Of a DNA stretch of 64,000 nt, positions 43,656 to 52,316 are shown piece after piece (within the stretch, counting starts at the first letter, position 1; each line of letters starts with the position of its first letter). The stretch lies in the NCBI GenBank assembly GCA_041879425.1, contig CP090854.1, forward strand, positions 248,001-312,000, given 5' to 3'. Position numbers and translations under genes: made by a program. Under the pieces are notes generated by a model. The model saw only the letters and a list, made by a program, of their open reading frames with translations. It searched no databases and was not told the DNA's origin. The stretch comes from Vibrio pomeroyi. Lineage in GTDB: Bacteria > Pseudomonadota > Gammaproteobacteria > Enterobacterales > Vibrionaceae.

Positions 43656-44741
43656 ATGACGTATATGAAAGCAGCGACGGCAAGCATTGATCTTAGTGCG
43701 TTGGAACATAACCTTCGCCAAATAAAGTCTAAGGCTCCGCAATGTAAAGTCATGTCGGTTGTGAAAGCGAATGGCTATGGACACGGCTTACTGCATATTG
43801 CTAAGCACTCGAAAAACTCAGATGCGTTTGGTGTTGCTCGTATTGAAGAAGCCTTACAGCTGCGTGCCGGTGGTATTGTTCAACCTGTTCTATTGCTTGA
43901 GGGTTTTTACTCGTCAGGTGATTTACCGATATTGGTGACCAACAACATCCAAACCGTGGTGCATTGCGAAGAGCAGCTTAGCGCTCTAGAAAACTCGGTT
44001 CTTGAATCACCCGTTGTGGTGTGGCTGAAAGTTGATAGCGGCATGCATCGCTTGGGTGTTCGCTCTGAACAATATCAAGATTTCGTTGAGCGCCTGCATC
44101 AGTGCCCTAACGTGGCTAAGCCTTTGCGCTACATGAGCCACTTTGGTTGTGCTGATGAGTTAGACAAAGCAACCACAGAGCAGCAGACTGAATTATTCCT
44201 ATCTCTGACCGAAGGCTGTGAAGGTGAGCGCTCTCTTGCGAACTCTGCAGGTTTACTTGCTTGGCCTGATAGTCATTTAGATTGGGTTCGTCCTGGGATC
44301 ATTTCTTACGGCGTGTCACCTTTCGTAGATAAATCCGCTCAAGAGCTTGGCTTTTTACCTGTGATGACTCTGACTTCTCACCTAATTGCAGTACGCGATT
44401 TGAAAGCCGGTGAAAGCGTGGGTTATGGCGGTAACTGGACCAGTGAACGTGATACCAAGGTTGGTGTAATCGCAATTGGTTATGGCGATGGTTACCCTCG
44501 CACTGCACCTAACGGCACGCCAGTGTTCGTCAACGGTAGAAAGGTGCCAATCGCAGGTCGAGTCTCTATGGATATGTTAACGGTTGACCTGGGCCCTGAT
44601 GCGATCGATCAAGTGGGTGATGAAGCGACGCTATGGGGTAAAGACTTACCTTCAGAAGAAGTGGCGGAACATATTGGCACTATCGCTTATGAGTTGGTCA
44701 CTAAGCTGACTTCTCGTGTTGCGATGGAGTATGTGAAGTAG
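43656..44741 (+). CDS. alr: Alanine racemase
   Basis: PLP enzyme making D-alanine for peptidoglycan, 361 residues. The PLP lysine is in SVVKANGYGHG near residue 36. RPGIISYGVSPF, GYGGNWTSERDTKVGVIAIGYGDGYPR and the catalytic Tyr region AGRVSMDMLTVD are present. It follows dnaB closely, as in E. coli and Vibrio. Confidence 0.97.
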   Translation: MTYMKAATASIDLSALEHNLRQIKSKAPQCKVMSVVKANGYGHGLLHIAKHSKNSDAFGVARIEEALQLRAGGIVQPVLLLEGFYSSGDLPILVTNNIQTVVHCEEQLSALENSVLESPVVVWLKVDSGMHRLGVRSEQYQDFVERLHQCPNVAKPLRYMSHFGCADELDKATTEQQTELFLSLTEGCEGERSLANSAGLLAWPDSHLDWVRPGIISYGVSPFVDKSAQELGFLPVMTLTSHLIAVRDLKAGESVGYGGNWTSERDTKVGVIAIGYGDGYPRTAPNGTPVFVNGRKVPIAGRVSMDMLTVDLGPDAIDQVGDEATLWGKDLPSEEVAEHIGTIAYELVTKLTSRVAMEYVK

Positions 44742-44764
44742 CTATGGGTCTTGTAAGGTAAATT

Positions 44765-45970
44765 ATGTTCAAGCGAACGACTCGACACTGGTTAATGTCA
44801 GCAATGGCATTACTCGGTGTTAGCTTTTCTTCTTCAGCCTTAAGTGAAGAAAAAGATACCGCCTTTGTCCCTTTCTATTTCAGCACTGAAACCATGGGTA
44901 ATACCTTTGGGGTTGCGGGTGTCGCAAAGGGTGTTTGGCAACCTCAAGCAGCTCTGTTTGGTATGGCGCTTTATTCTGACAAAGACAGCTACGTCGGTTT
45001 TCTCTCTGCGTTTAACTATGCCTTGTCTGAAAACGTGTTGTTCAGCACTCAGATGTATCAAGCGCGCTTCAACGACAACCCGTATTACATTGGCTCTCAA
45101 GGCGATAACGATTCATCCATCGATGACAAAACCATTGCCGATGGTCTAGAACAAAACTATCAGTTCGAATTTAAGTATTTGCTGCCTTGGGGCAATGTGG
45201 CAGAGCATGGTTTGCTTGGTGCTTTTCAGCCAATCAAAGATGTGAGTTTTGCTTCGCCAGTCGAGTCGGGTGTCAGCTCGATTATCTTCACGCCTTTTTA
45301 TACCGCTCGTGAGCTAGAAGGATTAAATAACAGTGAAGAAGCAACAGGCTTTAGTTTAGCGTTTGATTGGGATAACCGTGATAGCACACGTAACCCAACC
45401 AAAGGTTCTCATACAAATCTTGAATTCACGACCGGTGCCGATAGTTGGTCTGATGATGACTTGTGGTTGAAGTGGACATTCCAAAATAGTCAGTACTTTG
45501 CTTTAGGTCCGTTAGGGGACTTATTCGACCAACAAGTCGTGGCATTTGATTTCTATACGGCTGATACACCAACTTGGGATAACTGCTCTGGTCAAGACTG
45601 TGCTCGTCCACCGGAAACGGAGCAAGCTCGATTGGGTGGTTTGTATCGCTTACGCGGCTATACCGGAGGCCGTTATCATGGACGCTCGGCAGTGCATTAC
45701 TCTGCTGAATATCGAGTGCTTCCAGATTGGCAGCCACTGGGAGATATTCCGCTGATTAACTACTACGATTTGCCTTGGTGGCAATGGGTGGCGTTTGCCG
45801 AAGTAGGGCGCGTTGCAGATGAGTACGATATCAAAACACTGCACACGGATATGAAATGGAGCCTTGGCGGCGCGGTTCGTTTCCAAGTGGAAGGCATTGT
45901 TGTTCGTGCGGAATTAGCGCGAGGCGGCGATGAAGGGACCTTTAGGGTTATGATAAACCAGCCCTTCTAA
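44765..45970 (+). CDS. Omp85/BamA-like surface antigen barrel protein
   Basis: An exported outer membrane protein of 401 residues with a signal peptide (1-27, SALSEEK) and no visible POTRA repeats. The C-terminal part has the Omp85-type signatures FDWDNRDSTRNPTKGSHTNL and LGGLYRLRGYTGGRYHGRSA with the RGY motif, and ends in a terminal aromatic Phe (MINQPF). It thus resembles the bacterial surface antigen (PF01103) barrel alone. A substrate or partner is unknown. It follows alr after 23 bases, with a terminator downstream. Confidence 0.82.
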   Translation: MFKRTTRHWLMSAMALLGVSFSSSALSEEKDTAFVPFYFSTETMGNTFGVAGVAKGVWQPQAALFGMALYSDKDSYVGFLSAFNYALSENVLFSTQMYQARFNDNPYYIGSQGDNDSSIDDKTIADGLEQNYQFEFKYLLPWGNVAEHGLLGAFQPIKDVSFASPVESGVSSIIFTPFYTARELEGLNNSEEATGFSLAFDWDNRDSTRNPTKGSHTNLEFTTGADSWSDDDLWLKWTFQNSQYFALGPLGDLFDQQVVAFDFYTADTPTWDNCSGQDCARPPETEQARLGGLYRLRGYTGGRYHGRSAVHYSAEYRVLPDWQPLGDIPLINYYDLPWWQWVAFAEVGRVADEYDIKTLHTDMKWSLGGAVRFQVEGIVVRAELARGGDEGTFRVMINQPF

Positions 45971-46008
45971 ACCTTTCGGCCTACAGTAGGCCAAATACTA
46001 TTTTTATA

Positions 46009-46041
46009 AGAGTGGTCGTGGAAACGCACCACTCTTTTTTA
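46009..46041 (+). terminator. Terminator after the Omp85-like gene
   Basis: AGAGTGGT, loop of 11, ACCACTCT, then TTTTTTATT. A perfect 8-bp stem with a T-run, between convergent genes. Confidence 0.85.
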
Positions 46042-46087
46042 TTAACAAGGCATTGTTTTTATTAAAAAGATCTAGCTTTCAAGCAGT

Positions 46088-46507
46088 CTACTCACCCTGA
46101 ATCGTAGCAATCACGGTTCGGCTTCCACCACAATCTCGATGTTCACCTAAGTAAATACCCTGCCATGTTCCCAAAGCTAAACGACCGTTGGTGATAGGGA
46201 TTGTCACACTGTTGCCAAGTGTCGATGCTTTAATATGAGCTGGCATATCATCATCGCCCTCATAGGTGTGTCTGTAGTAGGGTGCTCGCTCTGGGACAAA
46301 CTTATTGAAGTGCGATTCCATATCACTACGGACAGTCGGATCGGCGTTCTCATTCAGCGTTAGGCTGGAAGAGGTATGCTGAATAAAGAGATGTAATAAA
46401 CCAACAGATAGAGAATTGATATCGTGTATCTGTTGTTCAATTTCATCAGTAATGAGATGGAATCCACGCTTTCGTGCATTTAGGTGTATAGTCTTCTGAA
46501 TCCACAT
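46088..46507 (-). CDS. YjbQ-family protein (UPF0047)
   Basis: A 139-residue cytosolic protein of the YjbQ family. Conserved signatures are [32 protein letters not shown] and [16 protein letters not shown]. Members have weak thiamine-phosphate synthase activity; the true role is unsettled. Single gene. Confidence 0.9.
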   Translation of the reverse strand: MWIQKTIHLNARKRGFHLITDEIEQQIHDINSLSVGLLHLFIQHTSSSLTLNENADPTVRSDMESHFNKFVPERAPYYRHTYEGDDDMPAHIKASTLGNSVTIPITNGRLALGTWQGIYLGEHRDCGGSRTVIATIQGE

Positions 46508-46628
46508 ACGCCATCCTTTATAATGTATTTGGAAAAAAAGTGGTTTAACGCTATCTTTTGAACTTGAATTTATCAGGTCTCGCTCACATTTAATTATGTT
46601 AGAGCTAGAGTCTGCTCCGATCTTTCTG

Positions 46629-46647
46629 TCAGGAATTCGAATCCTGA
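46629..46647. promoter_or_regulatory. Near-perfect palindrome upstream of pgi
   Basis: TCAGGAATTCGAATCCTGA is palindromic at 17 of 19 positions and lies about 190 bases before pgi, in the 326-base gap 46508-46833. It could be an operator; no regulator is recognised. Nothing else is evident in the gap. Confidence 0.35.
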
Positions 46648-46833
46648 TTTATCTCAAGGTGCAGCTCTTCATATACGGCATAATACGTCGTGAAAAAAAA
46701 TTACAAAGAATCTTTCAGTGGTGACGCGATTTGGTCATCACAGAAAAATATAAACTTTCGCCTAATCGGGGGTTCTATTCATCACCCAGGTGGCGTTTAG
46801 AATAAAACCTACAGTAACATCGGGATAGATACC

Positions 46834-48486
46834 ATGTTGAAAAATATCAACCCAACGCAAACACAAGCGTGGAAAGCTCTAACTGCACATTTTGAGTCTG
46901 CTCAAGATATGGATATGAAAGAGCTATTTGCTCAAGATGCAAAGCGTTTCGAGAGCTTTTCTACTCGCTTCGGTTCAGACATCTTAGTGGATTACTCTAA
47001 GAACCTAATCGACGCTGAGACTATGCAGCACCTATTTGCTCTTGCAAACGAGACTGAAGTTAAGTCTGCAATTGAAGCTATGTTTGGCGGTGATGCAATC
47101 AACAAGACTGAAGGTCGTTCAGTACTTCACACAGCTCTACGTAATCGTAGCGACAACCCAGTAATGGTTGATGGCAAAGATGTAATGCCTGCTGTTAACG
47201 CTGTACTAGCAAAAATGGAACTGTTCACGCACCGCATCGTTTCTGGTGAGTGGAAAGGTTACACAGGTAAAGAGATCACTGATGTTGTGAACATTGGTAT
47301 CGGCGGTTCGGACCTTGGTCCATACATGGTGACTGAAGCGCTAACACCATACAAAACTCGCCTAAACATGCACTTCGTTTCTAACGTAGACGGCACTCAC
47401 ATCGTTGAGACGCTTAAGTCTCTGAACCCAGAAACAACGCTATTCCTAGTTGCATCTAAAACATTCACTACTCAAGAAACAATGACGAACGCGCACTCTG
47501 CACGTGATTGGTTCTTGGCTGAAGCGGGTGACAACGCACACGTTGCTAAACACTTCGCAGCACTATCAACAAACGCAACAGCAGTAGCTGAGTTTGGCAT
47601 TGATACTGACAACATGTTCGAATTCTGGGACTGGGTTGGTGGTCGTTACTCACTATGGTCTGCGATCGGTCTTTCTATTTCTCTTTCTGTAGGCTTCGAT
47701 AACTTCGTTGAGCTACTAGAAGGTGCTCATGAGATGGATAACCACTTTGCTTCAACAGAGTTTGAAAGCAACATTCCGGTAATCCTTGCGCTTATCGGAA
47801 TTTGGTACAACAACTTCCACGGTGCTGAGTCGGAAGCTATCCTACCTTACGACCAATACATGCACCGTTTCGCTGCGTACTTCCAGCAAGGCAACATGGA
47901 ATCAAACGGTAAGTTTGTAGACCGTGAAGGCAATCCAGTAGAGTACCAAACAGGTCCTATCATCTGGGGTGAGCCGGGTACAAACGGCCAGCACGCTTTC
48001 TACCAACTGATCCACCAAGGCACTAAGCTGATCCCATCAGACTTCATCGCGCCTGCTATCAGCCACAACCCAGCCTCTGATCACCATCAGAAGCTGATGT
48101 CTAACTTCTTTGCTCAAACTGAAGCTCTAGCATTCGGTAAGACAAAAGAGACAGTAGAAGCTGAATTCCTAGCAGCTGGCAAAACAGCTGAAGAAGTAGC
48201 TGAGCTAGTACCTTTCAAAGTATTTGAAGGTAACCGCCCAACTAACTCAATTCTTGTTAAGCAAATCAACCCTCGCTCTTTAGGTAACCTAATCGCGATG
48301 TACGAGCACAAGATCTTTGTTCAAGGCGTTATCTGGAACATCTTCAGCTTCGACCAATGGGGTGTAGAACTTGGTAAGCAACTAGCAAACCAAATTCTTC
48401 CAGAGCTTGCTGACGATGCTCAAGTAACATCTCACGACAGCTCAACTAATGGTCTAATCAACGCATTTAAAGCGCTTAAAGCTTAA
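46834..48486 (+). CDS. pgi: Glucose-6-phosphate isomerase
   Basis: Interconverts glucose-6-phosphate and fructose-6-phosphate. The 550-residue enzyme shows [18 protein letters not shown], the sugar-phosphate site [13 protein letters not shown], the PGI signatures [17 protein letters not shown] and [18 protein letters not shown], and the catalytic Glu region [17 protein letters not shown] terminator follows. Confidence 0.98.
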   Translation: MLKNINPTQTQAWKALTAHFESAQDMDMKELFAQDAKRFESFSTRFGSDILVDYSKNLIDAETMQHLFALANETEVKSAIEAMFGGDAINKTEGRSVLHTALRNRSDNPVMVDGKDVMPAVNAVLAKMELFTHRIVSGEWKGYTGKEITDVVNIGIGGSDLGPYMVTEALTPYKTRLNMHFVSNVDGTHIVETLKSLNPETTLFLVASKTFTTQETMTNAHSARDWFLAEAGDNAHVAKHFAALSTNATAVAEFGIDTDNMFEFWDWVGGRYSLWSAIGLSISLSVGFDNFVELLEGAHEMDNHFASTEFESNIPVILALIGIWYNNFHGAESEAILPYDQYMHRFAAYFQQGNMESNGKFVDREGNPVEYQTGPIIWGEPGTNGQHAFYQLIHQGTKLIPSDFIAPAISHNPASDHHQKLMSNFFAQTEALAFGKTKETVEAEFLAAGKTAEEVAELVPFKVFEGNRPTNSILVKQINPRSLGNLIAMYEHKIFVQGVIWNIFSFDQWGVELGKQLANQILPELADDAQVTSHDSSTNGLINAFKALKA

Positions 48487-48507
48487 TTGAGTTGATATCT
48501 TAAAAAG

Positions 48508-48535
48508 AAACGCCAACCTTCGGGTTGGCGTTTTT
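48508..48535 (+). terminator. pgi terminator
   Basis: AAACGCCAACC, loop TTCG, GGTTGGCGTTTTT: a perfect stem with a stable tetraloop and a T-run. Confidence 0.93.
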
Positions 48536-48643
48536 GTATCTGCAGAGTAAGCAATGGTTAAGTTGCAGGTAATAAAAAAGCTGACATATCTGTCAGCCTC
48601 TTAAATACAACGTCAGCCTTCTAAATATTCGTAGTGGCGACTT

Positions 48644-49105
48644 TTATTCGAAACAAATCTCGATGAAGGCATTACCCCATTGAGATGAGAAAGGCATGAT
48701 GATGATCGCCCCATCACACTTGTGACGAATCGTGTGGCCTTTACCTGAAACCACGATTGGCGTTGCCATGTCGAAGTCAAAGCCGCTTTCAGCAAGAATA
48801 CGTTTTGCACCGCCTGTTACCATGTTAGTGATTTCACCCACCATATCGGTCACTTCTTCGTTCAAGCCGTTTGGTCGTTCACCTAGCATGTTTTCCATGA
48901 TTTCGAGAGCGAGACCTTCATCGAAGGTGATCGACATCGAACCACGAGATTGTGTACCCACCATGCCAATCAGGCCAGATACATCACCACGAGCGATTTC
49001 ATCTTTCTTCACTCTTGGTTTTTGTGGCTTCAATTCTAGAGAAGCCATCGTTTTTAATACGTTCATCAAAGAAGCTAAAAACGGGTTTACAAATTCAGCG
49101 CGCAT
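48644..49105 (-). CDS. CheX-like chemotaxis phosphatase domain protein
   Basis: A 153-residue CheC/CheX-fold protein. It has the phosphatase motif in VGEITNMVTGGAKRIL (E..N) and the repeat-like ENMLGERPNGLNEEV preceding it. Such proteins dephosphorylate CheY-P or related receivers. No chemotaxis genes are adjacent. It is 17 bases downstream of zur and may be cotranscribed with it. The target receiver is unknown. Confidence 0.82.
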   Translation of the reverse strand: MRAEFVNPFLASLMNVLKTMASLELKPQKPRVKKDEIARGDVSGLIGMVGTQSRGSMSITFDEGLALEIMENMLGERPNGLNEEVTDMVGEITNMVTGGAKRILAESGFDFDMATPIVVSGKGHTIRHKCDGAIIIMPFSSQWGNAFIEICFE

Positions 49106-49122
49106 AATGTTCTTCTATAATC

Positions 49123-49581
49123 TTATTCTTTCATCTCAGAGGAGCAGCTTTGGCAAATGCCATGTGATTCAATGACATGATTGGTCAATTGAAAGCCATG
49201 CTTCTCAGCGTTACTCGCGAGTAGAGTGACAAGCGCATCGTCTTGCAGCTCTATCACAGTGCCACATTTATCGCAGATCAGTAGTTGAGAGAAATGTTTG
49301 TCGGCATTGCAAGAACAGCAGCATATAAAGCTATTGGTTGACTCAACTCGGTGAATGAAACCTTGTTCTAACAAGAAATCTAAAGCGCGATAAACCGTAG
49401 GTGGTTTGGCTTGTGGTTCACTGACTTTCAACTGCTCTAACAATTCATAAGCACTGGAGGCTTTTTTATTAGAGAGAATGAGCTCAAACACTCGCTTTCT
49501 CTGAGGCGTTAATCGAACGCCTCGCGATGCGCATATCCCTTCAACTTGCTCTATTAATGTGTGGTCCAAATTTTTCACCAT
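49123..49581 (-). CDS. zur: Zinc uptake regulator Zur
   Basis: Fur-family Zn-sensing repressor of 152 residues. A winged-helix domain (RLTPQRKRVFELIL, PPTVYRALDFL) is followed by the metal and dimerisation domain. It is rich in Cys: FICCCSCNADKHFSQLLICDKCG and GICQSCSSEM supply the structural zinc site. The divergent partner would be dusA, whose 5' end begins 315 bases away and is interrupted by the prophage. Other Fur paralogues exist, but this Cys pattern and the genomic position favour Zur. Confidence 0.9.
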   Translation of the reverse strand: MVKNLDHTLIEQVEGICASRGVRLTPQRKRVFELILSNKKASSAYELLEQLKVSEPQAKPPTVYRALDFLLEQGFIHRVESTNSFICCCSCNADKHFSQLLICDKCGTVIELQDDALVTLLASNAEKHGFQLTNHVIESHGICQSCSSEMKE

Positions 49582-49895
49582 TCAATCGGCCATCCCTATT
49601 CAAACTCTATTTCTAGGTTACTACGTTTTGGGGGCCAATGATTTCTATTAAAGTCAGGTACAGAGCGTATTGTGACCCACGACTTTGAATAAGACAAGGT
49701 AACTCAAAATGACAGTGTGACTCAAGGCATAACTGATTAGTGAGGTTGAATTAGAGATCTGGTGAATAGGTTTATAAAAAAAGTGTGAGGCAAAGTTCAT
49801 ATAGCACAAACAGGGCATAGCATTTACAATAGCCGACCTTGCTTTTGCTGGGTATTCCAGCATATTTTTTTGACTCGCTACTAGGGTACTTTGCC
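49582..49895. other. zur/dusA intergenic region
   Basis: This 314-base region between divergent zur and the dusA remnant holds no gene I can support. It should contain both promoters. An antisense open frame across it is not convincing. Confidence 0.5.
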
Positions 49896-49952
49896 ATGAC
49901 ACATTCATGTAGGTTGTCCGTCGCTCCAATGCTCGATTGGACTCACTTTTAA
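49896..49952 (+). pseudogene. dusA: 5' fragment of dusA, interrupted by the prophage (attL side)
   Basis: The reading frame MTHSCRLSVAPMLDWT carries the hallmark DusA N-terminus (SVAPMLDWTD, the start of the FMN barrel). It then breaks after codon 16 into HF-stop instead of the expected D-R-H. DusA makes dihydrouridine in tRNA. Its usual place is divergent from zur in Vibrio, which fits. The remainder of dusA should lie to the right of the integrase, beyond the window. The 5' end of dusA is a known target of a family of phage integrases. Confidence 0.85.
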
Positions 49953-50015
49953 GTAATACCGGTAGTTAGAAGCAAGTCATACGTACTAAATATGTACTAC
50001 GTTTAAATTTTGTAA

Positions 50016-50915
50016 TTAGCCTCCGATTAGTTTCCCTTTGTTCTTGTTTAAATCTCCAGTCGTGATAGTTAGGTTGCCTGATCTGAAATCTGACTTTGTT
50101 TGTTCTATAAAGCCCTTTGGTATAGGTATTTTTATGTAACCAAATGCGGATATTGAAATAGGCTCTGCTCCACAAGAATGAATTTCGGTTTTCCACGTGC
50201 ATGTGTCAGAAGCTTTCTCAAATGAAATTGATAAGATGGTTTCTGCTTTGTCATGGTTGTTAAGCAAAATAAGCACTTCTTTATTGCTAGAGGATGTGGG
50301 CTCTTTATCATGCGTAAAAAAATAATTGAATGAACGATGGTATTTAAGGATTAGATTAAGCGCACTGATCAGTAGGCTAGATATACCTACACAAGCGACA
50401 ACTAACGCTAGGCTTGTGGCAAAGCGCTTTTGACTTTCATCGATGAGCTTCTGAATTTCTTGTCGTTCTCTTTGTTTTGTCTTGGAGTTTTTCTCAAAAT
50501 TATTGGCTAGGTCATCTAAGTCATCTATTGCAGTTTTATAGGCTTCGAGACCAGCTTCCTGTCTTTTAAAGAACTTCTCAATTTTTTGCTCTGGGGTCAT
50601 TGCCTCTTGTGCTTTTGGCTCTTCAACCTGACTAATGCCTTTGTCTGTTGAGAGCAAATCATTCTTTTTTTCAATGTTATCGAAATCACCTTCACTTTCA
50701 TGAGTTTCAAAGGCCAATGACTTAATCACTATTGATAGTTTATCAACTTGAGTAGTGACTATTTTGTCAAATATTGAAGTATTTAGTGCTCTCAACCTAG
50801 AGTCATAGCGGTCAATATCTCTAGATGCATCGTACAAATCATATGTTTTGATGCACCCTGTAAGAACAACGATGGTGAATATTATCCACCAAGCAGATAG
50901 CGAATATTTCCTCAT
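50016..50915 (-). CDS. Prophage lipoprotein abutting the repressor gene
   Basis: A 299-residue predicted lipoprotein of unknown function. The N-terminus has a hydrophobic stretch ending in the lipobox LTGC (Cys21). A charged helical region (about 50-165) with likely coiled coil follows, then a second membrane segment (about 168-190, LALVVACVGISSLLISAL), and a C-terminal domain with beta-strand character. The start codon follows the repressor stop codon directly, so it is probably expressed in the lysogen. This suggests lysogenic conversion or superinfection exclusion (inference). No close family is recognised. Lower GC than the chromosomal neighbours. Confidence 0.75.
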   Translation of the reverse strand: MRKYSLSAWWIIFTIVVLTGCIKTYDLYDASRDIDRYDSRLRALNTSIFDKIVTTQVDKLSIVIKSLAFETHESEGDFDNIEKKNDLLSTDKGISQVEEPKAQEAMTPEQKIEKFFKRQEAGLEAYKTAIDDLDDLANNFEKNSKTKQRERQEIQKLIDESQKRFATSLALVVACVGISSLLISALNLILKYHRSFNYFFTHDKEPTSSSNKEVLILLNNHDKAETILSISFEKASDTCTWKTEIHSCGAEPISISAFGYIKIPIPKGFIEQTKSDFRSGNLTITTGDLNKNKGKLIGG

Positions 50916-51521
50916 TTACATTCTCTGCCCTGACCAAACTACCTCACCGATGATCTCGAAGTCGTTACCTTTAATCTCTTCTTTTCCAAGTTCCCATGCT
51001 TCATAGGCACTGTTGTCACTGACTACCTTGATTCCGTTTGGTAGAAATTGAAGTCTCTTCACCATCAATCGATTGTCATATCTGAATACGTAAATCCCAT
51101 CAGTAGAAAAACCATCAACACGGTTCACCATTACAACGCTCTGATTCTTAAGAGTTGGGATCATGCTGTCACCGCGAACGGGCATCAGGAAGATATTGTT
51201 TGGGTTAAAGCCAAGCTCTTGCCTAATGAATTTCTCACTAAAAACCATTGCGCTAGATTCTTCTTCTTTCTCAACAAGCGCACCTTGTCCTGCACTCACT
51301 TCGATATCGAAAAACTTCAACGCAATGTAGCCAGTCGGCAAACTGACGGCTTTTTGTGATAGCTGTCTAGCTTTGAGGAATATTTTTTCAGGGATATTCT
51401 GACGCTCTCTCCACGTATAAATCGTCTTCGGAGATATCTCCAAAACCTTTGCTAGCTCTGCGTTTGTAGAGGTATTCGTAACCTCTTTTAATTTCCTCAA
51501 ACTTAACTCAAATTCGCTCAT
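50916..51521 (-). CDS. Phage repressor, CI/LexA-like with S24 peptidase domain
   Basis: A 201-residue lysogeny repressor. The N-terminal helix-turn-helix (NAELAKVLEISPKTIYTWRERQ, residues about 18-39) resembles the phage CI-type domain. The C-terminal S24 domain has the catalytic Ser in MPVRGDSMIPTL and the Lys in RLMVKRLQF. A possible Ala-Gly cleavage site is in VSAGQGA near residue 78. RecA-assisted self-cleavage after DNA damage is therefore likely. It is divergent from the PrtN-like gene. CCTCA/TGAGG elements lie between them and inside its own first codons. Confidence 0.92.
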   Translation of the reverse strand: MSEFELSLRKLKEVTNTSTNAELAKVLEISPKTIYTWRERQNIPEKIFLKARQLSQKAVSLPTGYIALKFFDIEVSAGQGALVEKEEESSAMVFSEKFIRQELGFNPNNIFLMPVRGDSMIPTLKNQSVVMVNRVDGFSTDGIYVFRYDNRLMVKRLQFLPNGIKVVSDNSAYEAWELGKEEIKGNDFEIIGEVVWSGQRM

Positions 51522-51640
51522 TATCGCCTCAATTCTTCAAAAATGTGTTGAAATCCAAAAGTAATGCCTCATAATTAACTCAAATCGACTTTGAGGAACT
51601 CTGAGGAATTGTGAATTAGTTGCAATTACCTCAAGTGTAC
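51495..51640. promoter_or_regulatory. Operator region of the prophage switch
   Basis: A 22-base direct repeat of the form CCTCAxAxTTAACTCAAAT occurs at 51495-51516 and 51567-51588. Inverted TGAGGAA words occur at 51592 and near 51603, and CCTCAAG near 51629. These repeated CCTCA/TGAGG half sites between divergent repressor and activator genes are the expected place for repressor binding. Promoters are not assigned. Confidence 0.55.
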
Positions 51641-51654
51641 TACATGGAGGAATT

Positions 51655-51909
51655 ATGAACACAAGATTTGCTTTGCTTGCGCGATTTGAAAACCCAACGG
51701 TTGAACTTAAACAAATCAGCCAAGAGTTTTTTGGCATCACACCCAAGACGGCAGAACAGAAAGCCAAAGGCTGTGATTTTCCCGTTCCTACTTTTAAGTT
51801 GCGCAATTCAGAGCGCAGCCCCTCGTTGGTCAAGATTGAAGACTTGGCGGCATACATCGATAAGCGTCATGCAGAGGCCAAGCAAGATTGGCTATCAGTA
51901 AACGGATAA
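51655..51909 (+). CDS. PrtN-like transcriptional activator
   Basis: An 84-residue protein resembling the pyocin activator PrtN family: MNTRFALLARFENPTVELKQISQEFFGITPKTAEQKA, with a helix-turn-helix-like middle and ending LEDLAAYIDKRHAEAK-like (KIEDLAAYIDKR). In pyocins PrtN activates late genes after SOS induction. Here it is the first rightward gene opposite the repressor, a fitting position for an early activator. GGAGG precedes the ATG. Confidence 0.78.
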   Translation: MNTRFALLARFENPTVELKQISQEFFGITPKTAEQKAKGCDFPVPTFKLRNSERSPSLVKIEDLAAYIDKRHAEAKQDWLSVNG

Positions 51910-51920
51910 GAGGATTGAAT

Positions 51921-52115
51921 ATGAATAACGTAACGACACCGGTTCATAGCATTAACGTAGATTTTTCTCATTCAAGTGAAGCTAAAGAGCTTTTCATGAT
52001 TGTTAAAGGTCGTTTGTCTTGGTTAAGCCCATCCTCACCTGAATTTGAGTTTCTACACCCGATTTATGATCAGCTAGTCGAAGCTGCAACATTATTGGAA
52101 AGTTTGGAGGAATAG
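51921..52115 (+). CDS. Small prophage protein, 64 aa
   Basis: An acidic 64-residue protein, MNNVTTPVHSINVDFSH, with a helical second half (PIYDQLVEAATLLESLEE). No family is recognised. ATG 51921 is preceded by AGAGGA and replaces a poorer upstream in-frame start. Tightly packed between the activator and the next small gene, so it is an early operon member. Confidence 0.65.
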   Translation: MNNVTTPVHSINVDFSHSSEAKELFMIVKGRLSWLSPSSPEFEFLHPIYDQLVEAATLLESLEE

Positions 52116-52117
52116 AC

Positions 52118-52312
52118 ATGCAGGTATCTGACCCTATTCACCTACCTTGTCCCGATATGCTTGGCATGGTTGACCCAAAACCGGAACTACGTGAGCGCTC
52201 TATTCATTTGATAGAGCAACTACGTGAGAAACACGGTTTGGCGAAGCGTTTAAAGCGCAAAGCTAGACCGATGAATTACCAATGTTCAACAAGCAGTTGT
52301 TCAGGGTGGTAA
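52118..52312 (+). CDS. Small prophage protein, 64 aa
   Basis: A 64-residue basic protein with a helical region (ELRERSIHLIEQLREKHGLAKRLKRKAR) and a Cys/Ser-rich end. It starts two bases after the preceding stop with GGAGGAATAG upstream. No family is recognised. It may be a small DNA- or Rep-associated factor, judging only from the position before rep. Confidence 0.6.
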   Translation: MQVSDPIHLPCPDMLGMVDPKPELRERSIHLIEQLREKHGLAKRLKRKARPMNYQCSTSSCSGW

Positions 52313-52316
52313 CTGA

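Noticed and set aside
49654..49929. Antisense frame of 91 codons across the zur/dusA gap
   Set aside because: It runs through the promoter region and antisense to the dusA remnant, has no good ribosome site and has an unconvincing composition.
49966..50202. Second frame inside the prophage lipoprotein gene
   Set aside because: It overlaps the lipoprotein in another frame, without ribosome site or recognisable features.
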